From NCBI GenBank assembly GCA_038240335.1, contig JBBSDV010000117.1, positions 1-10,457 on the forward strand: a stretch of DNA of 10,457 nt, written 5' to 3'. How positions within the stretch are numbered: the first letter of the stretch is position 1; the number at the start of each line of letters is the position of its first letter. Under the pieces are notes generated by a model. That model was not told the origin of the DNA. It ran no database searches and saw only the letters and a list, made by a program, of their open reading frames with translations. The translations under genes and the position numbers were made by a program. This document shows positions 1-6,196 of the stretch, in pieces. The DNA is from JBBSDV01 sp038240335. Lineage in GTDB: Bacteria > Chloroflexota > Dehalococcoidia > DSTF01 > JACRBR01.

Positions 1-1
1 G

Positions 2-217
2 CCCAACTCGGATCTCGCCGCGTCGCTCGGGGCTGAAATCGAAGAAGGCTACATCAAGATCGATGACGAGCAGTGTACGAACGTGCCGAACCTGTTCGCG
101 GCCGGCGACGTGACGAAGATGTTCGCCCACCAGATCGTCACAGCCGCGCACGAAGGCGCGACCGCCGGCCAGTCCGCGAACTACGCCCTCTACCGCCCCG
201 AGCAGCGCGAGGATTAG
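2..217 (+). CDS. C-terminal end of a thioredoxin-reductase-like FAD/NAD(P) oxidoreductase (partial)
   Basis: The window opens inside this gene; 71 codons and a TAG stop remain. The fragment contains NLFAAGDVTK followed by HQIVTAAHEGATAGQSA. This is the C-terminal signature of thioredoxin-reductase-type pyridine nucleotide-disulfide oxidoreductases, where the GD aspartate contacts the FAD ribityl chain and the following helix packs near the flavin. Family members are cytosolic homodimers that move electrons from NAD(P)H through FAD to a disulfide or another acceptor. The redox CxxC and the NAD(P)H domain lie outside the window, so thioredoxin reductase cannot be separated from ferredoxin-NADP reductase-like or alkyl hydroperoxide reductase F-like relatives. 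The gene ends 72 bp before the end of the convergent CoA-transferase gene. I see no convincing terminator hairpin between them. Confidence 0.85.
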   Translation, partial: PNSDLAASLGAEIEEGYIKIDDEQCTNVPNLFAAGDVTKMFAHQIVTAAHEGATAGQSANYALYRPEQRED

Positions 218-289
218 CATCTTCCGTACGCACCGCGTCTTGCTTCCAAATGACGTTCACCGGTCAACAATCGCGATCATCCGCCTCGA

Positions 290-1462
290 TCATTGCGCGA
301 GATCGAGCTCCCGCAGGATCTGCTCACGGTGCTCGTCGAGCGACGGCGCAGGTTCCCGCGTCGTCGGGTCATCGAATGCCGAAAGCTTGATCGGGTTGCC
401 GGCCATGCGCAGCGGCCCGATATCCGGATCGTCGGCGGTGACGACCATATTGCGCGCCAGCACCTGCGGGTCGGCCAGCACCTCGGCTACGTTCTGGATC
501 GGCCCGCACGGTATGCCCGCCGCCCCGAACGCATCGAGCCACGCGCGGGCCGGCCGCGCAGCGAGGGCGCGCTCCAGTTCGAACTTGAGTGCGGCGTTGT
601 GCTCCGTGCGCAGCGGGTTCGTCGCGAAGCGCGCGTCCTGCGCCAGCGCCCGCGCGCCGATCGTCTCGCAGAGGCGGCGGAAGAGCGCGTCGTTTCCAGC
701 AGCGACGACGATGTAGCCGTCAGCGGTGGCGAACGCCTCAAAGGGCGTGATCGATGGATGCCGCGAGCCGATAGGCCCAGGTATCTCGCCGGTCGAGAAG
801 TAGCGCGCGATGGCGTTCTCGAGGATCGCGACCTGCGAGTCGAGCAAGGCGACGTCGATCATTGTGCCGTCCCCGGTCTGCGTGCGCGAGTACAAGGCTG
901 CGGTGATGCCGACCGCGGTGAAGAGCCCGGCGGTGATGTCGCCGATTGAGGTGCCAACCCTCGTCGGCGGGTTGCCGGGATGGCCGGTGAGGCTCATGAT
1001 GCCGCCCATCGCCTGCACCACCATGTCGTACGCCGGCCGATCGGCATACGGCCCGCTGCTGCCGAAACCCGAAGTCGCCGCGTAAATCAGCCGCGGATAC
1101 CTCGCGTGCAGCGCTGGCCAGCCGTACCCCAGACGATCCATGGCGCCCGCCCGGAAGTTCTCCGTCAGCACGTCGGCGGATTCGAGCAAGCGCTCGAAGA
1201 TCGCTCGATCGGCCTCATCCTTAAGGTTGAGAGCGATGCTCTCCTTACCGCGGTTCAGCGACATAAAGTACGCCGATTTTCCGCCGGCGAAGGGCCCGAT
1301 CTGGCGCGCGTCGTCGCCGCGTCCCGGCGCTTCGACTTTGATCACGCGCGCACCGAGATCGGCGAGCACCATCGTGCAGTACGGCCCCGCCAGAACGCGT
1401 GTCAGATCGACGACCGTGATGCCGCTCAGGATGCCCGGCCGGGGAGCAGGCTCGTTGGTCAC
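290..1462 (-). CDS. Class III (CaiB/BaiF family) acyl-CoA transferase
   Basis: The product is 390 residues, the usual family length. Family III transferases move CoA between carboxylic acids through a catalytic aspartate that forms a mixed anhydride and then a thioester. Visible signatures are the N-terminal GITVVDLTRVLAGPYCTMVLADLGARVIKVE block (summarised: residues 14-44, with GPYC at 26-29), the RGKESIALNL strand near 71-80, and GDITAGL with Asp175 at the position of the formyl-CoA transferase nucleophile. GSRHPSITPFE (232-242) and DGYIVVAAGND (248-258) follow. The open frame continues far upstream, but only out of frame through the kinase gene. The GTG at 1460-1462 overlaps the kinase TGA as GTGA and begins just before the conserved domain, so I chose it. 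Substrate acids cannot be read from sequence; annotations such as carnitine or succinyl-CoA transferase would be guesses. Translational coupling with the kinase suggests a shared task. Confidence 0.95.
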   Translation of the reverse strand: MTNEPAPRPGILSGITVVDLTRVLAGPYCTMVLADLGARVIKVEAPGRGDDARQIGPFAGGKSAYFMSLNRGKESIALNLKDEADRAIFERLLESADVLTENFRAGAMDRLGYGWPALHARYPRLIYAATSGFGSSGPYADRPAYDMVVQAMGGIMSLTGHPGNPPTRVGTSIGDITAGLFTAVGITAALYSRTQTGDGTMIDVALLDSQVAILENAIARYFSTGEIPGPIGSRHPSITPFEAFATADGYIVVAAGNDALFRRLCETIGARALAQDARFATNPLRTEHNAALKFELERALAARPARAWLDAFGAAGIPCGPIQNVAEVLADPQVLARNMVVTADDPDIGPLRMAGNPIKLSAFDDPTTREPAPSLDEHREQILRELDLAQ

Positions 1463-2361
1463 GGCGCGAACTCTCGGCTGAGATCGGTAAGCGACTTCAC
1501 GCACCAAGCGTACAGGTTCGGATCGTCGTCGCGGTACGGCGCGAAGCGGATCGCGTACCAGCCGCGGTACGTCGCGATCGCGTCCACGATGCCCGCGCCG
1601 ACACGGGGGATCAGCCGGTCGCGCACGAACGCCGTATCTGACGGCCGGCAGCCGCCAGGCATCACTTCGAGGAAGATCACCGCGCTCGCAAGATCCAGCC
1701 CTGGATCGCCGATTACGGTCACGGGCCCAAAATCGATCACGCCGGACACTCTGAAGTCGTCCGTCAGCAGCACATTGCCCGGATAGTAGTCGCCGTGCAC
1801 GAGCGCTTTCGCTGCCGGTATCAATCCTTCGATGCGTCTTGTGAGCGTCTCGATGAGGTTCGCCAAGGACGGCACATCGGCGGCCAGCCACGGCGATTCG
1901 GCAAGCGAGCGTTGCATTCTCGCCAGCAGATACTGCTGCCACGTCGCGGCCGTGATCGAGTCGTCGTCGCGCAGAAACTCGCCGAAGTCATCGCGCACCA
2001 ACGGCAGCACGGCGATCTCGAACGCCGCATCGGTGTACGACGCGAGTGCCCGCTCGCGGCCCTCGTCGTCGAGCGATGCCAGCAGCTCGTGCAGCGGGCG
2101 CCCCGGAATCAGCGCGTCGAGACTGTACGCCATGCCGTCGTCCTCGCCCTGCTCGAGGATCCGCGGCAGCGCGAACGACGGCGCTCCGCGCGAGATGTCG
2201 CGATAGAACGCGGCGATCGTGCTCGCGCCGTGCGGCTTTCGGTGAAACACGCGAAGCGCCCGCCCGCCGGTCAGCTCGTACACAACGGCCTCGCCGCCCT
2301 GCCCGAGCCGCCGCACAACGTCGACGCGAAAGCGCTCTGGGATGCGATCAGTCATGGACAT
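1459..2361 (-). CDS. Aminoglycoside phosphotransferase (APH)-fold small-molecule kinase
   Basis: The 300-residue protein has the kinase-like APH/choline-kinase fold. It shows a Gly-rich nucleotide loop GQGGEAVVYE (residues 20-29), the Brenner catalytic motif HGDYYPGN (189-196, catalytic Asp191 and metal-binding Asn196), and the metal-binding DFG (210-212) followed by GDPGLDLA. The family phosphorylates hydroxyl groups of antibiotics, choline, homoserine, sugars and similar small molecules with ATP; the substrate here is unknown. The strand that normally carries the ATP-binding lysine reads ALRVF, with Arg37 where Lys is expected, so nucleotide handling may differ. The chosen ATG (2359-2361) has an in-frame alternative two codons later (2353-2355), and neither has a strong ribosome-binding site. 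The stop overlaps the CoA-transferase start by four bases. I would not call it a resistance gene: neighbours are metabolic and the family is broad. Confidence 0.85.
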   Translation of the reverse strand: MSMTDRIPERFRVDVVRRLGQGGEAVVYELTGGRALRVFHRKPHGASTIAAFYRDISRGAPSFALPRILEQGEDDGMAYSLDALIPGRPLHELLASLDDEGRERALASYTDAAFEIAVLPLVRDDFGEFLRDDDSITAATWQQYLLARMQRSLAESPWLAADVPSLANLIETLTRRIEGLIPAAKALVHGDYYPGNVLLTDDFRVSGVIDFGPVTVIGDPGLDLASAVIFLEVMPGGCRPSDTAFVRDRLIPRVGAGIVDAIATYRGWYAIRFAPYRDDDPNLYAWCVKSLTDLSREFAP

Positions 2362-2462
2362 TCATTCGCTCGGAGGCGGCGACTCGCCATGTTCGTTTGC
2401 GCGTACTTCGAGGCATCACTCGCGCATCGCGCCGCGGCTCAGGGCTTTCATCCGCCCTCTTC

Positions 2463-2490
2463 TCCGACGGCCCACTTCCGTCCGTCAGGA
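2463..2490 (-). terminator. Weak hairpin in the gap between membrane-protein gene and kinase gene
   Basis: TCCGACGG (2463-2470) and CCGTC-A-GGA (2482-2490) form an eight-pair stem with one bulged base and an 11-nt loop. It lies 44 bp downstream of the membrane-protein stop in the direction of transcription and about 100 bp before the kinase start. There is no U-run after it, so it is at best a weak or factor-assisted terminator, or a processing site that sets expression of the kinase-transferase pair apart from pyrG. Confidence 0.25.
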
Positions 2491-2496
2491 GGCCCG

Positions 2497-2524
2497 CCCG
2501 ACTCCCGACATCCGACTTCCATCC
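2497..2524. repeat. Degenerate heptamer repeats (CCCGACT / CCCGACA / TCCGACT)
   Basis: Three consecutive seven-base units, CCCGACT, CCCGACA and TCCGACT, are followed by a decayed fourth (TCCATCC). The tract sits directly after the stop of the membrane-protein gene, inside the 172-bp gap (2362-2533) that otherwise holds only the hairpin. Such short heptameric tracts are typical of intergenic DNA and have no coding explanation here. Confidence 0.6.
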
Positions 2525-2533
2525 GCCCATCCC

Positions 2534-3010
2534 TCAGAACGGTTTGAATTCGGCGAGCCAGACCATGACGGGAATGAGAAAGAGGATGATCAGCGACACG
2601 ACGATCGGGACGTTGTCGTCGAGCAGCTCTTGCAGCTCGGCCGACGTCTGGTTCTTCTTCTTCGACTTGAGCGTCTCGATCTCGATGCGATTCAGCGAGT
2701 GGCCAAGCACCGGCAGCAGCAGGAACAGCATCAGCAGGTAGAGCAGCTCCAGCGCCACGAGCCAGCCCGTTGTGAAGAAGTTGTAGCCCTCGTTGCCGGC
2801 CAGAAACAACCCCGTCGCGCCGACGGCGATGATGCCGGGGAGGAGACCGGCATGGTGTCCGGTGCTCGCGTCTTCGAACGCCACCAGCTGGCGATCGAGG
2901 TCGTCTTCACGCCAGCCACGCCAGAGCGCCACCATCACAGCGCCCAACCCCGCCGTCATGACGAACAGCGAGAGAAAATGGAGGCCCGCGAGGATGTGGG
3001 TGATTGTCAC
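2534..3010 (-). CDS. Four-helix integral membrane protein of unknown function
   Basis: This 158-residue protein is almost entirely hydrophobic helices: about residues 5-29, 55-72, 83-103 and 133-153. A short charged loop (31-50) joins the first two, and a Lys-rich cytosolic-looking segment (KSKKKN, 115-120) precedes the last helix. The overall pattern recalls small predicted membrane proteins of the DUF2269/CopD-like type, but I cannot assign a family with confidence. Histidines at 5, 11, 52, 53 and 104 lie in or next to helices and could in principle bind heme or metal; that is inference. The start is GTG at 3008-3010, sharing four bases (GTGA) with the pyrG stop, so it is very likely translated by coupling to pyrG. 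No direct functional link to CTP synthesis is evident. Confidence 0.8.
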   Translation of the reverse strand: MTITHILAGLHFLSLFVMTAGLGAVMVALWRGWREDDLDRQLVAFEDASTGHHAGLLPGIIAVGATGLFLAGNEGYNFFTTGWLVALELLYLLMLFLLLPVLGHSLNRIEIETLKSKKKNQTSAELQELLDDNVPIVVSLIILFLIPVMVWLAEFKPF

Positions 3011-4683
3011 GCGCCGCCGGCGGCGACGATGTCGCGGTCAGCGATCGGTGTGCGTTCGGACGCTATGAGGCCGCCGTCGATGCCCGCGCGCAGCCGCTTC
3101 GCCGCGCCGATGAAGTCACGGAACAGCGGTTGCGGCCGGTCGGGACGTGACTTGAACTCGGGATGGAACTGCGAGCCCACCATGAAGGGGTGGTTGACGA
3201 TCTCCGTGATCTCCACGAGGCTGCCATTGGGCGACGTGCCGCTCGCGACAAGCCCCGCCGCCTCGAGCTGCTCGCGGTATTTGTTGTTGAATTCGTAGCG
3301 ATGACGGTGGCGCTCGACAACCTCGCGCTCGCCGTACGCGGCAGCCGCCTTGGTGCCGTCGATCAGCGTGCACGGGTACGCGCCGAGCCGCATCGTGCCG
3401 CCCTTGTCCTCGATCCCGAGCTGCTCGCTGAGCATGCTGATCACCGGGTGCGGCGTCTGCGCGTTCACCTCGGTCGAGTTGGCGCCGATCAGCCCGAGGA
3501 CGTTGCGTGCGTACTCGATCACCATCATCTGCATCCCGAGGCACACACCGAGGTACGGGATCTTGTTCTCGCGTGCGTATCGTGCCGCCTCCAGCTTGCC
3601 CTCGATGCCGCGGCCGCCGAATCCCGGGCACACTACGATGCCGTCGACGCCGCCGAGCACCGCCGAGACCGGCTCCTGCTCGAGCCGCTCGGAATGCACC
3701 CAGCGGAGCACGACCTTCTGCTCGTGCGCGATGCCGGCGTGAATCAGCGCTTCCTTGATCGAGAGATAGGCGTCGTGCAGCTCGACGTACTTGCCGACGA
3801 CGGCGATCGTAACGGTGCCAGTCGGATGCTCGAGCCGGTCGACCATCTCGCGCCACGGCGCCAGATCGCGCGGCGACGCATCAAGCTCCAGCAGTTCGAT
3901 CACGTAGTCGCCGAGGTTCTCGTCTTGGAGGACGATCGGCACCTGGTAGATGCTGTCGACGGTCGGCAGTGAAATGACGCCGCGCTCCTGCACATCGCAA
4001 AAAAGGGCGATCTTACGCCGTAGCTCAGCGGTCACCTCGTGGTCGGCGCGGCACAGAATGACATCAGGCTGGATGCCGGCGCTGCGCAGTTCGCGAACCG
4101 AGTGCTGCGTCGGCTTCGTCTTCAGTTCGTTCGTCGATCCGACGTGCGGCAGGAATGTAACGTGGATGGAGAGCGTATCGTGGGCGCCCTCCTCGCGCCG
4201 AATCTGGCGGATCGCCTCGAGGAACGGCTGGCCCTCGATGTCGCCGACGGTGCCGCCGACCTCGACGATCACCACCTGGGCGCCGGTATCGCGGCCGATC
4301 GCCCGAACGTGCGCCTTGATCTCGTTCGTGACGTGGGGGATCGCCTGGATCGTGCCGCCGAGGAATTCGCCCTTGCGCTCCTTCGCGATGACGGACTGGT
4401 AGATCTGGCCCGTCGTGACCGAGCTCGCCTTCGTCAGTTCCTCGTCGATAAAGCGTTCGTAATGGCCGAGATCGAGGTCGGTCTCGGCGCCGTCGCTCGT
4501 CACGAAGACCTCGCCGTGTTGGTACGGCGACATCGTGCCGGGGTCGACGTTGAGGTAGGGATCGAGCTTCTGGATGGAGACGGAGACGTTGCGGCTTTTG
4601 AGGATGCGTCCGAGTGCGGCTGTCGTGATGCCCTTGCCGACGGAGCTGACGACGCCGCCGGTCACGAAGATGTACTTTGGCAT
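3007..4683 (-). CDS. pyrG: CTP synthase (glutamine hydrolysing)
   Basis: This cytosolic enzyme converts UTP, ATP and glutamine to CTP, the last step of pyrimidine nucleotide synthesis. The product is 558 residues, slightly longer than the usual 535-550 because of a C-terminal tail of about 25 residues. The synthetase domain (1 to about 267) begins MPKYIFVTGGVVSSVGKG with its phosphate-binding loop and holds the LDPYLNVDPGTM and EVGGTVGDIEGQPF blocks. The glutamine amidotransferase domain (about 290-535) has the nucleophile in GVCLGMQ (Cys381) and FHPEF (His507, Glu509). The oxyanion region reads CPGFGGRG, where many family members have PGGFGxRG. An upstream in-frame GTG (4711-4713) would add ten residues; I reject it because the family's proteins begin at MxKYIFVTGG, AGGAG stands just before the ATG at 4681-4683, and the extension lies at the predicted leader hairpin. 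It leads the downstream membrane-protein gene. Confidence 0.99.
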   Translation of the reverse strand: MPKYIFVTGGVVSSVGKGITTAALGRILKSRNVSVSIQKLDPYLNVDPGTMSPYQHGEVFVTSDGAETDLDLGHYERFIDEELTKASSVTTGQIYQSVIAKERKGEFLGGTIQAIPHVTNEIKAHVRAIGRDTGAQVVIVEVGGTVGDIEGQPFLEAIRQIRREEGAHDTLSIHVTFLPHVGSTNELKTKPTQHSVRELRSAGIQPDVILCRADHEVTAELRRKIALFCDVQERGVISLPTVDSIYQVPIVLQDENLGDYVIELLELDASPRDLAPWREMVDRLEHPTGTVTIAVVGKYVELHDAYLSIKEALIHAGIAHEQKVVLRWVHSERLEQEPVSAVLGGVDGIVVCPGFGGRGIEGKLEAARYARENKIPYLGVCLGMQMMVIEYARNVLGLIGANSTEVNAQTPHPVISMLSEQLGIEDKGGTMRLGAYPCTLIDGTKAAAAYGEREVVERHRHRYEFNNKYREQLEAAGLVASGTSPNGSLVEITEIVNHPFMVGSQFHPEFKSRPDRPQPLFRDFIGAAKRLRAGIDGGLIASERTPIADRDIVAAGGA

Positions 4684-4722
4684 GCTCTCCTGGATGACCG
4701 GAGGGGCCGGCACAACACAAAT

Positions 4723-4748
4723 GGCGGCACCTCCCAGGGGTTGCCGCC
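4723..4748 (-). promoter_or_regulatory. pyrG leader hairpin, possible attenuator
   Basis: GGCGGCA (4723-4729) and TGCCGCC (4742-4748) are perfect seven-base inverted repeats. Two more pairs (CC with GG) can form above one bulged base. In the RNA made toward pyrG the hairpin begins one base after the predicted start of transcription, carries a CCCC tract in its upper part, and is followed by ATTTGTGTTG, a modest U-rich tail. This could be a terminator for the upstream protease transcript, an attenuator of pyrG, or both. By analogy, pyrG in Bacillus subtilis is controlled by a leader terminator that is disrupted by extra G residues added at the 5' end when CTP is low. Confidence 0.45.
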
Positions 4749-4755
4749 CAACAGC

Positions 4756-4784
4756 ATCTTAGCGAGGGACTCGGGGGATCACAA
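4756..4784 (-). promoter_or_regulatory. Candidate sigma-70 promoter for pyrG
   Basis: On the minus strand TTGTGA (4779-4784) and TAAGAT (4756-4761) each match four of six consensus bases and are separated by exactly 17 bp. Six bases further on, the RNA would start at 4749 with GGGC. Spacing and the match to the known GGGC start of regulated pyrG promoters support the call; sequence match alone is only moderate. Confidence 0.45.
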
Positions 4785-4799
4785 CCTTGGTCGGGTCAG

Positions 4800-4827
4800 A
4801 GTTCGTAGTTTGAAGTTCGTCGTTCGG
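4800..4827. repeat. Degenerate heptamer repeats (AGTTCGT type)
   Basis: Four successive seven-base units, AGTTCGT, AGTTTGA, AGTTCGT and CGTTCGG, fill most of the space between the end of the protease gene and the pyrG promoter. They do not overlap a coding region. The tract is similar in period to that at 2497-2524 but differs in unit sequence. Confidence 0.6.
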
Positions 4828-4836
4828 GAAGGCAGT

Positions 4837-5988
4837 TTACTGCGTTGGCCGCGACGCGAGCGTGACGCTGACATCGTGCTTGTCCTGACTGCGATAGAAC
4901 TGCACCGGCACGTTGTCGCCCGCCTTGTGCTTCGCGAGCACCGCGAGCAGGGCGCCGTTGTTCGCCACCGCCTGGCCGTCGACCTGCACGATCACGTCGT
5001 TCTGCCGCAGGCCAGCGACGTCCGCTGGCGTGCCGGCGCCGACCGACGTGACGGCGATGCCGCTCGTCACGGGCAACCCGAAGTTACTCGCGATGCTGGG
5101 GGTCACGTCGACCGTGCCGACACCGAGGTACGCGCGGTCGACTTTGCCCTGGTCGAGCAGCGTCTGCACGGTCGGCTGCACGAGCGCCACCGAGATTGAG
5201 AAGCCGATGCTCTGCGCGCTCTGAATGATCGCCGTGTTGATGCCGATCACCTCGCCGTTCGCGTTCACGAGCGGCCCGCCAGAGTTGCCGGGGTTGATGC
5301 CCGCGTCGGTCTGCAAGGCGTCGTTAATAGCGTACGGCTGCTCCTGGATCGTTCGCCCCTTCGCGCTCAGCACGCCGCGCGTCACCGTCGGGCCGCCCGT
5401 CAGATCGAGCGCGAATCCGATTGCGACGACATCCTGGCCCACCTGCAAGCCGCCGGGGTCGGCGAACGTGGCCGGCTGCAGGTTCGGCTCGTCGATCTTG
5501 ATCACCGCTAGATCCGTCGGCTGGTCCCGCCCGACGATGGTCGCTTTCGCCGTCCGTTGATCCGAGAGCGTCACCGTGATCGTGTTCGCCGGCGTGCTGC
5601 CGCTGCCGTTGGTCACAACGTGGTTGTTGGTGACGATATGGCCGGCCTTATCGATGATTACGCCCGTGCCGACGCCGGTGCTCGGCGTCGTGCGCCCGAA
5701 CGCATCGAGTGTCGCCCCTTCGGTCTGCACGCGCACAATCGACGGCGCAAGCTTCTCGACGATCGCGACGACCGTGAGCCCACCGTCGCGCTGCAGCGAC
5801 GCCGGACTGCCGCCGTTGCCGCCGCTAGAAGTGCCGGCCGTCGCGGCTGCCGTCGCCGCCGCGCCGGGCGTCGTGCTGGTGGCGCCGGCGGTCCTCGTCT
5901 TGTTCGCCGTGCTGCTGCTTCCGGAACAGGCGACGGCGAGCATCGCCATAAGGAGCACGAGCGCGAGAACTGGAGATCGGAGCTTCAT
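4837..5988 (-). CDS. HtrA/DegP-type serine protease with one PDZ domain, predicted lipoprotein
   Basis: Numbering is from the ATG at 5986-5988 (383 residues). A signal peptide ends in LAVAC, a slightly weak lipobox that would lipidate Cys21. A Ser/Thr/Ala/Gly-rich linker (about 22-65) then tethers the enzyme outside the membrane. The chymotrypsin-like domain carries the triad His123 (TNNHVV), Asp159 (DLAVIKID) and Ser236 (GNSGGPLV). A single C-terminal PDZ domain (about 285-380, AYLGVGTVDV to DVSVTLASRP) would recognise exposed C termini or peptides. HtrA proteases degrade or refold damaged envelope proteins. An ATG two codons upstream (5992-5994) is possible, but AGGA sits five bases before the chosen ATG and would be nearly fused to the other. 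The gene is divergent from lemA-htpX and could read through into pyrG 153 bp downstream of its stop. Confidence 0.95.
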   Translation of the reverse strand: MKLRSPVLALVLLMAMLAVACSGSSSTANKTRTAGATSTTPGAAATAAATAGTSSGGNGGSPASLQRDGGLTVVAIVEKLAPSIVRVQTEGATLDAFGRTTPSTGVGTGVIIDKAGHIVTNNHVVTNGSGSTPANTITVTLSDQRTAKATIVGRDQPTDLAVIKIDEPNLQPATFADPGGLQVGQDVVAIGFALDLTGGPTVTRGVLSAKGRTIQEQPYAINDALQTDAGINPGNSGGPLVNANGEVIGINTAIIQSAQSIGFSISVALVQPTVQTLLDQGKVDRAYLGVGTVDVTPSIASNFGLPVTSGIAVTSVGAGTPADVAGLRQNDVIVQVDGQAVANNGALLAVLAKHKAGDNVPVQFYRSQDKHDVSVTLASRPTQ

Positions 5989-6057
5989 GGTCATCCTGCT
6001 CGCCGGCGTCAGCGCCGCCTTAATGCCGCGGCACCCTGTTCGTCGCGCCGCAATCTG

Positions 6058-6087
6058 ATTCTCGCACGCACCGAGTCGCGCTCACAA
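6058..6087 (-). promoter_or_regulatory. Candidate promoter for the HtrA-type protease
   Basis: TTGTGA (minus strand, 6082-6087) lies 18 bp from GAGAAT (6058-6063), about 70 bp before the start codon. Each box matches four of six consensus bases. The -35 hexamer is identical to the one proposed for pyrG. Moderate support only. Confidence 0.3.
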
Positions 6088-6107
6088 TGCTCATACGGCC
6101 GCATTAG

Positions 6108-6118
6108 GTTTCGGAAAC
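6108..6118. promoter_or_regulatory. Perfect palindrome GTTTC-G-GAAAC in the divergent promoter region
   Basis: An 11-base perfect inverted repeat with a one-base centre lies between the two divergent promoter candidates, about 30 bp upstream of the lemA -10 box. Its placement would suit an operator serving both the protease and lemA-htpX, but short palindromes also arise by chance and I recognise no specific regulator. Confidence 0.25.
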
Positions 6119-6147
6119 GTTGTTCATGCGATCGACGACGAGCACCG

Positions 6148-6156
6148 TGATACACT
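6148..6156 (+). promoter_or_regulatory. Candidate extended -10 promoter for lemA-htpX
   Basis: TGATACACT contains an extended TG motif followed by TACACT (four of six matches to TATAAT). No clear -35 box stands 16-18 bp upstream. A start near 6163 would give a leader of about 34 nt to the lemA start, including the strong ribosome-binding site, and would exclude the earlier GTG at 6161 as start codon. Confidence 0.35.
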
Positions 6157-6184
6157 CGAAGTGCATCGCGCGATGCTGCGCACG

Positions 6185-6190
6185 AAGGAG
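6185..6190 (+). promoter_or_regulatory. Ribosome-binding site that fixes the lemA start
   Basis: AAGGAG is placed six bases before GTG 6197-6199. This ideal spacing selects that GTG over the upstream in-frame GTG at 6161, which has no comparable site. An out-of-frame ATG at 6195 overlaps the chosen start. Confidence 0.8.
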
Positions 6191-6196
6191 TGGCAT

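Noticed and set aside
1463..1942. Upstream extension of the CoA-transferase open frame by 160 codons
   Set aside because: The extension lies wholly inside the kinase gene in another frame and is Arg-rich and unlike any transferase. The GTG overlapping the kinase stop is the natural start.
1459..2361. Reading the kinase as an antibiotic-resistance enzyme
   Set aside because: Only the general APH fold motifs are visible; the context is metabolic and there are no mobile-element signs.
3163..3972. 269-codon plus-strand frame and similar long plus-strand frames across pyrG
   Set aside because: Shadows of pyrG in a GC-rich genome. pyrG motifs on the minus strand are complete and decisive.
4684..4713. 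Ten-residue N-terminal extension of CTP synthase from GTG 4711-4713
   Set aside because: The family begins at MxKYIFVTGG, and a good Shine-Dalgarno sequence precedes the ATG at 4681-4683.
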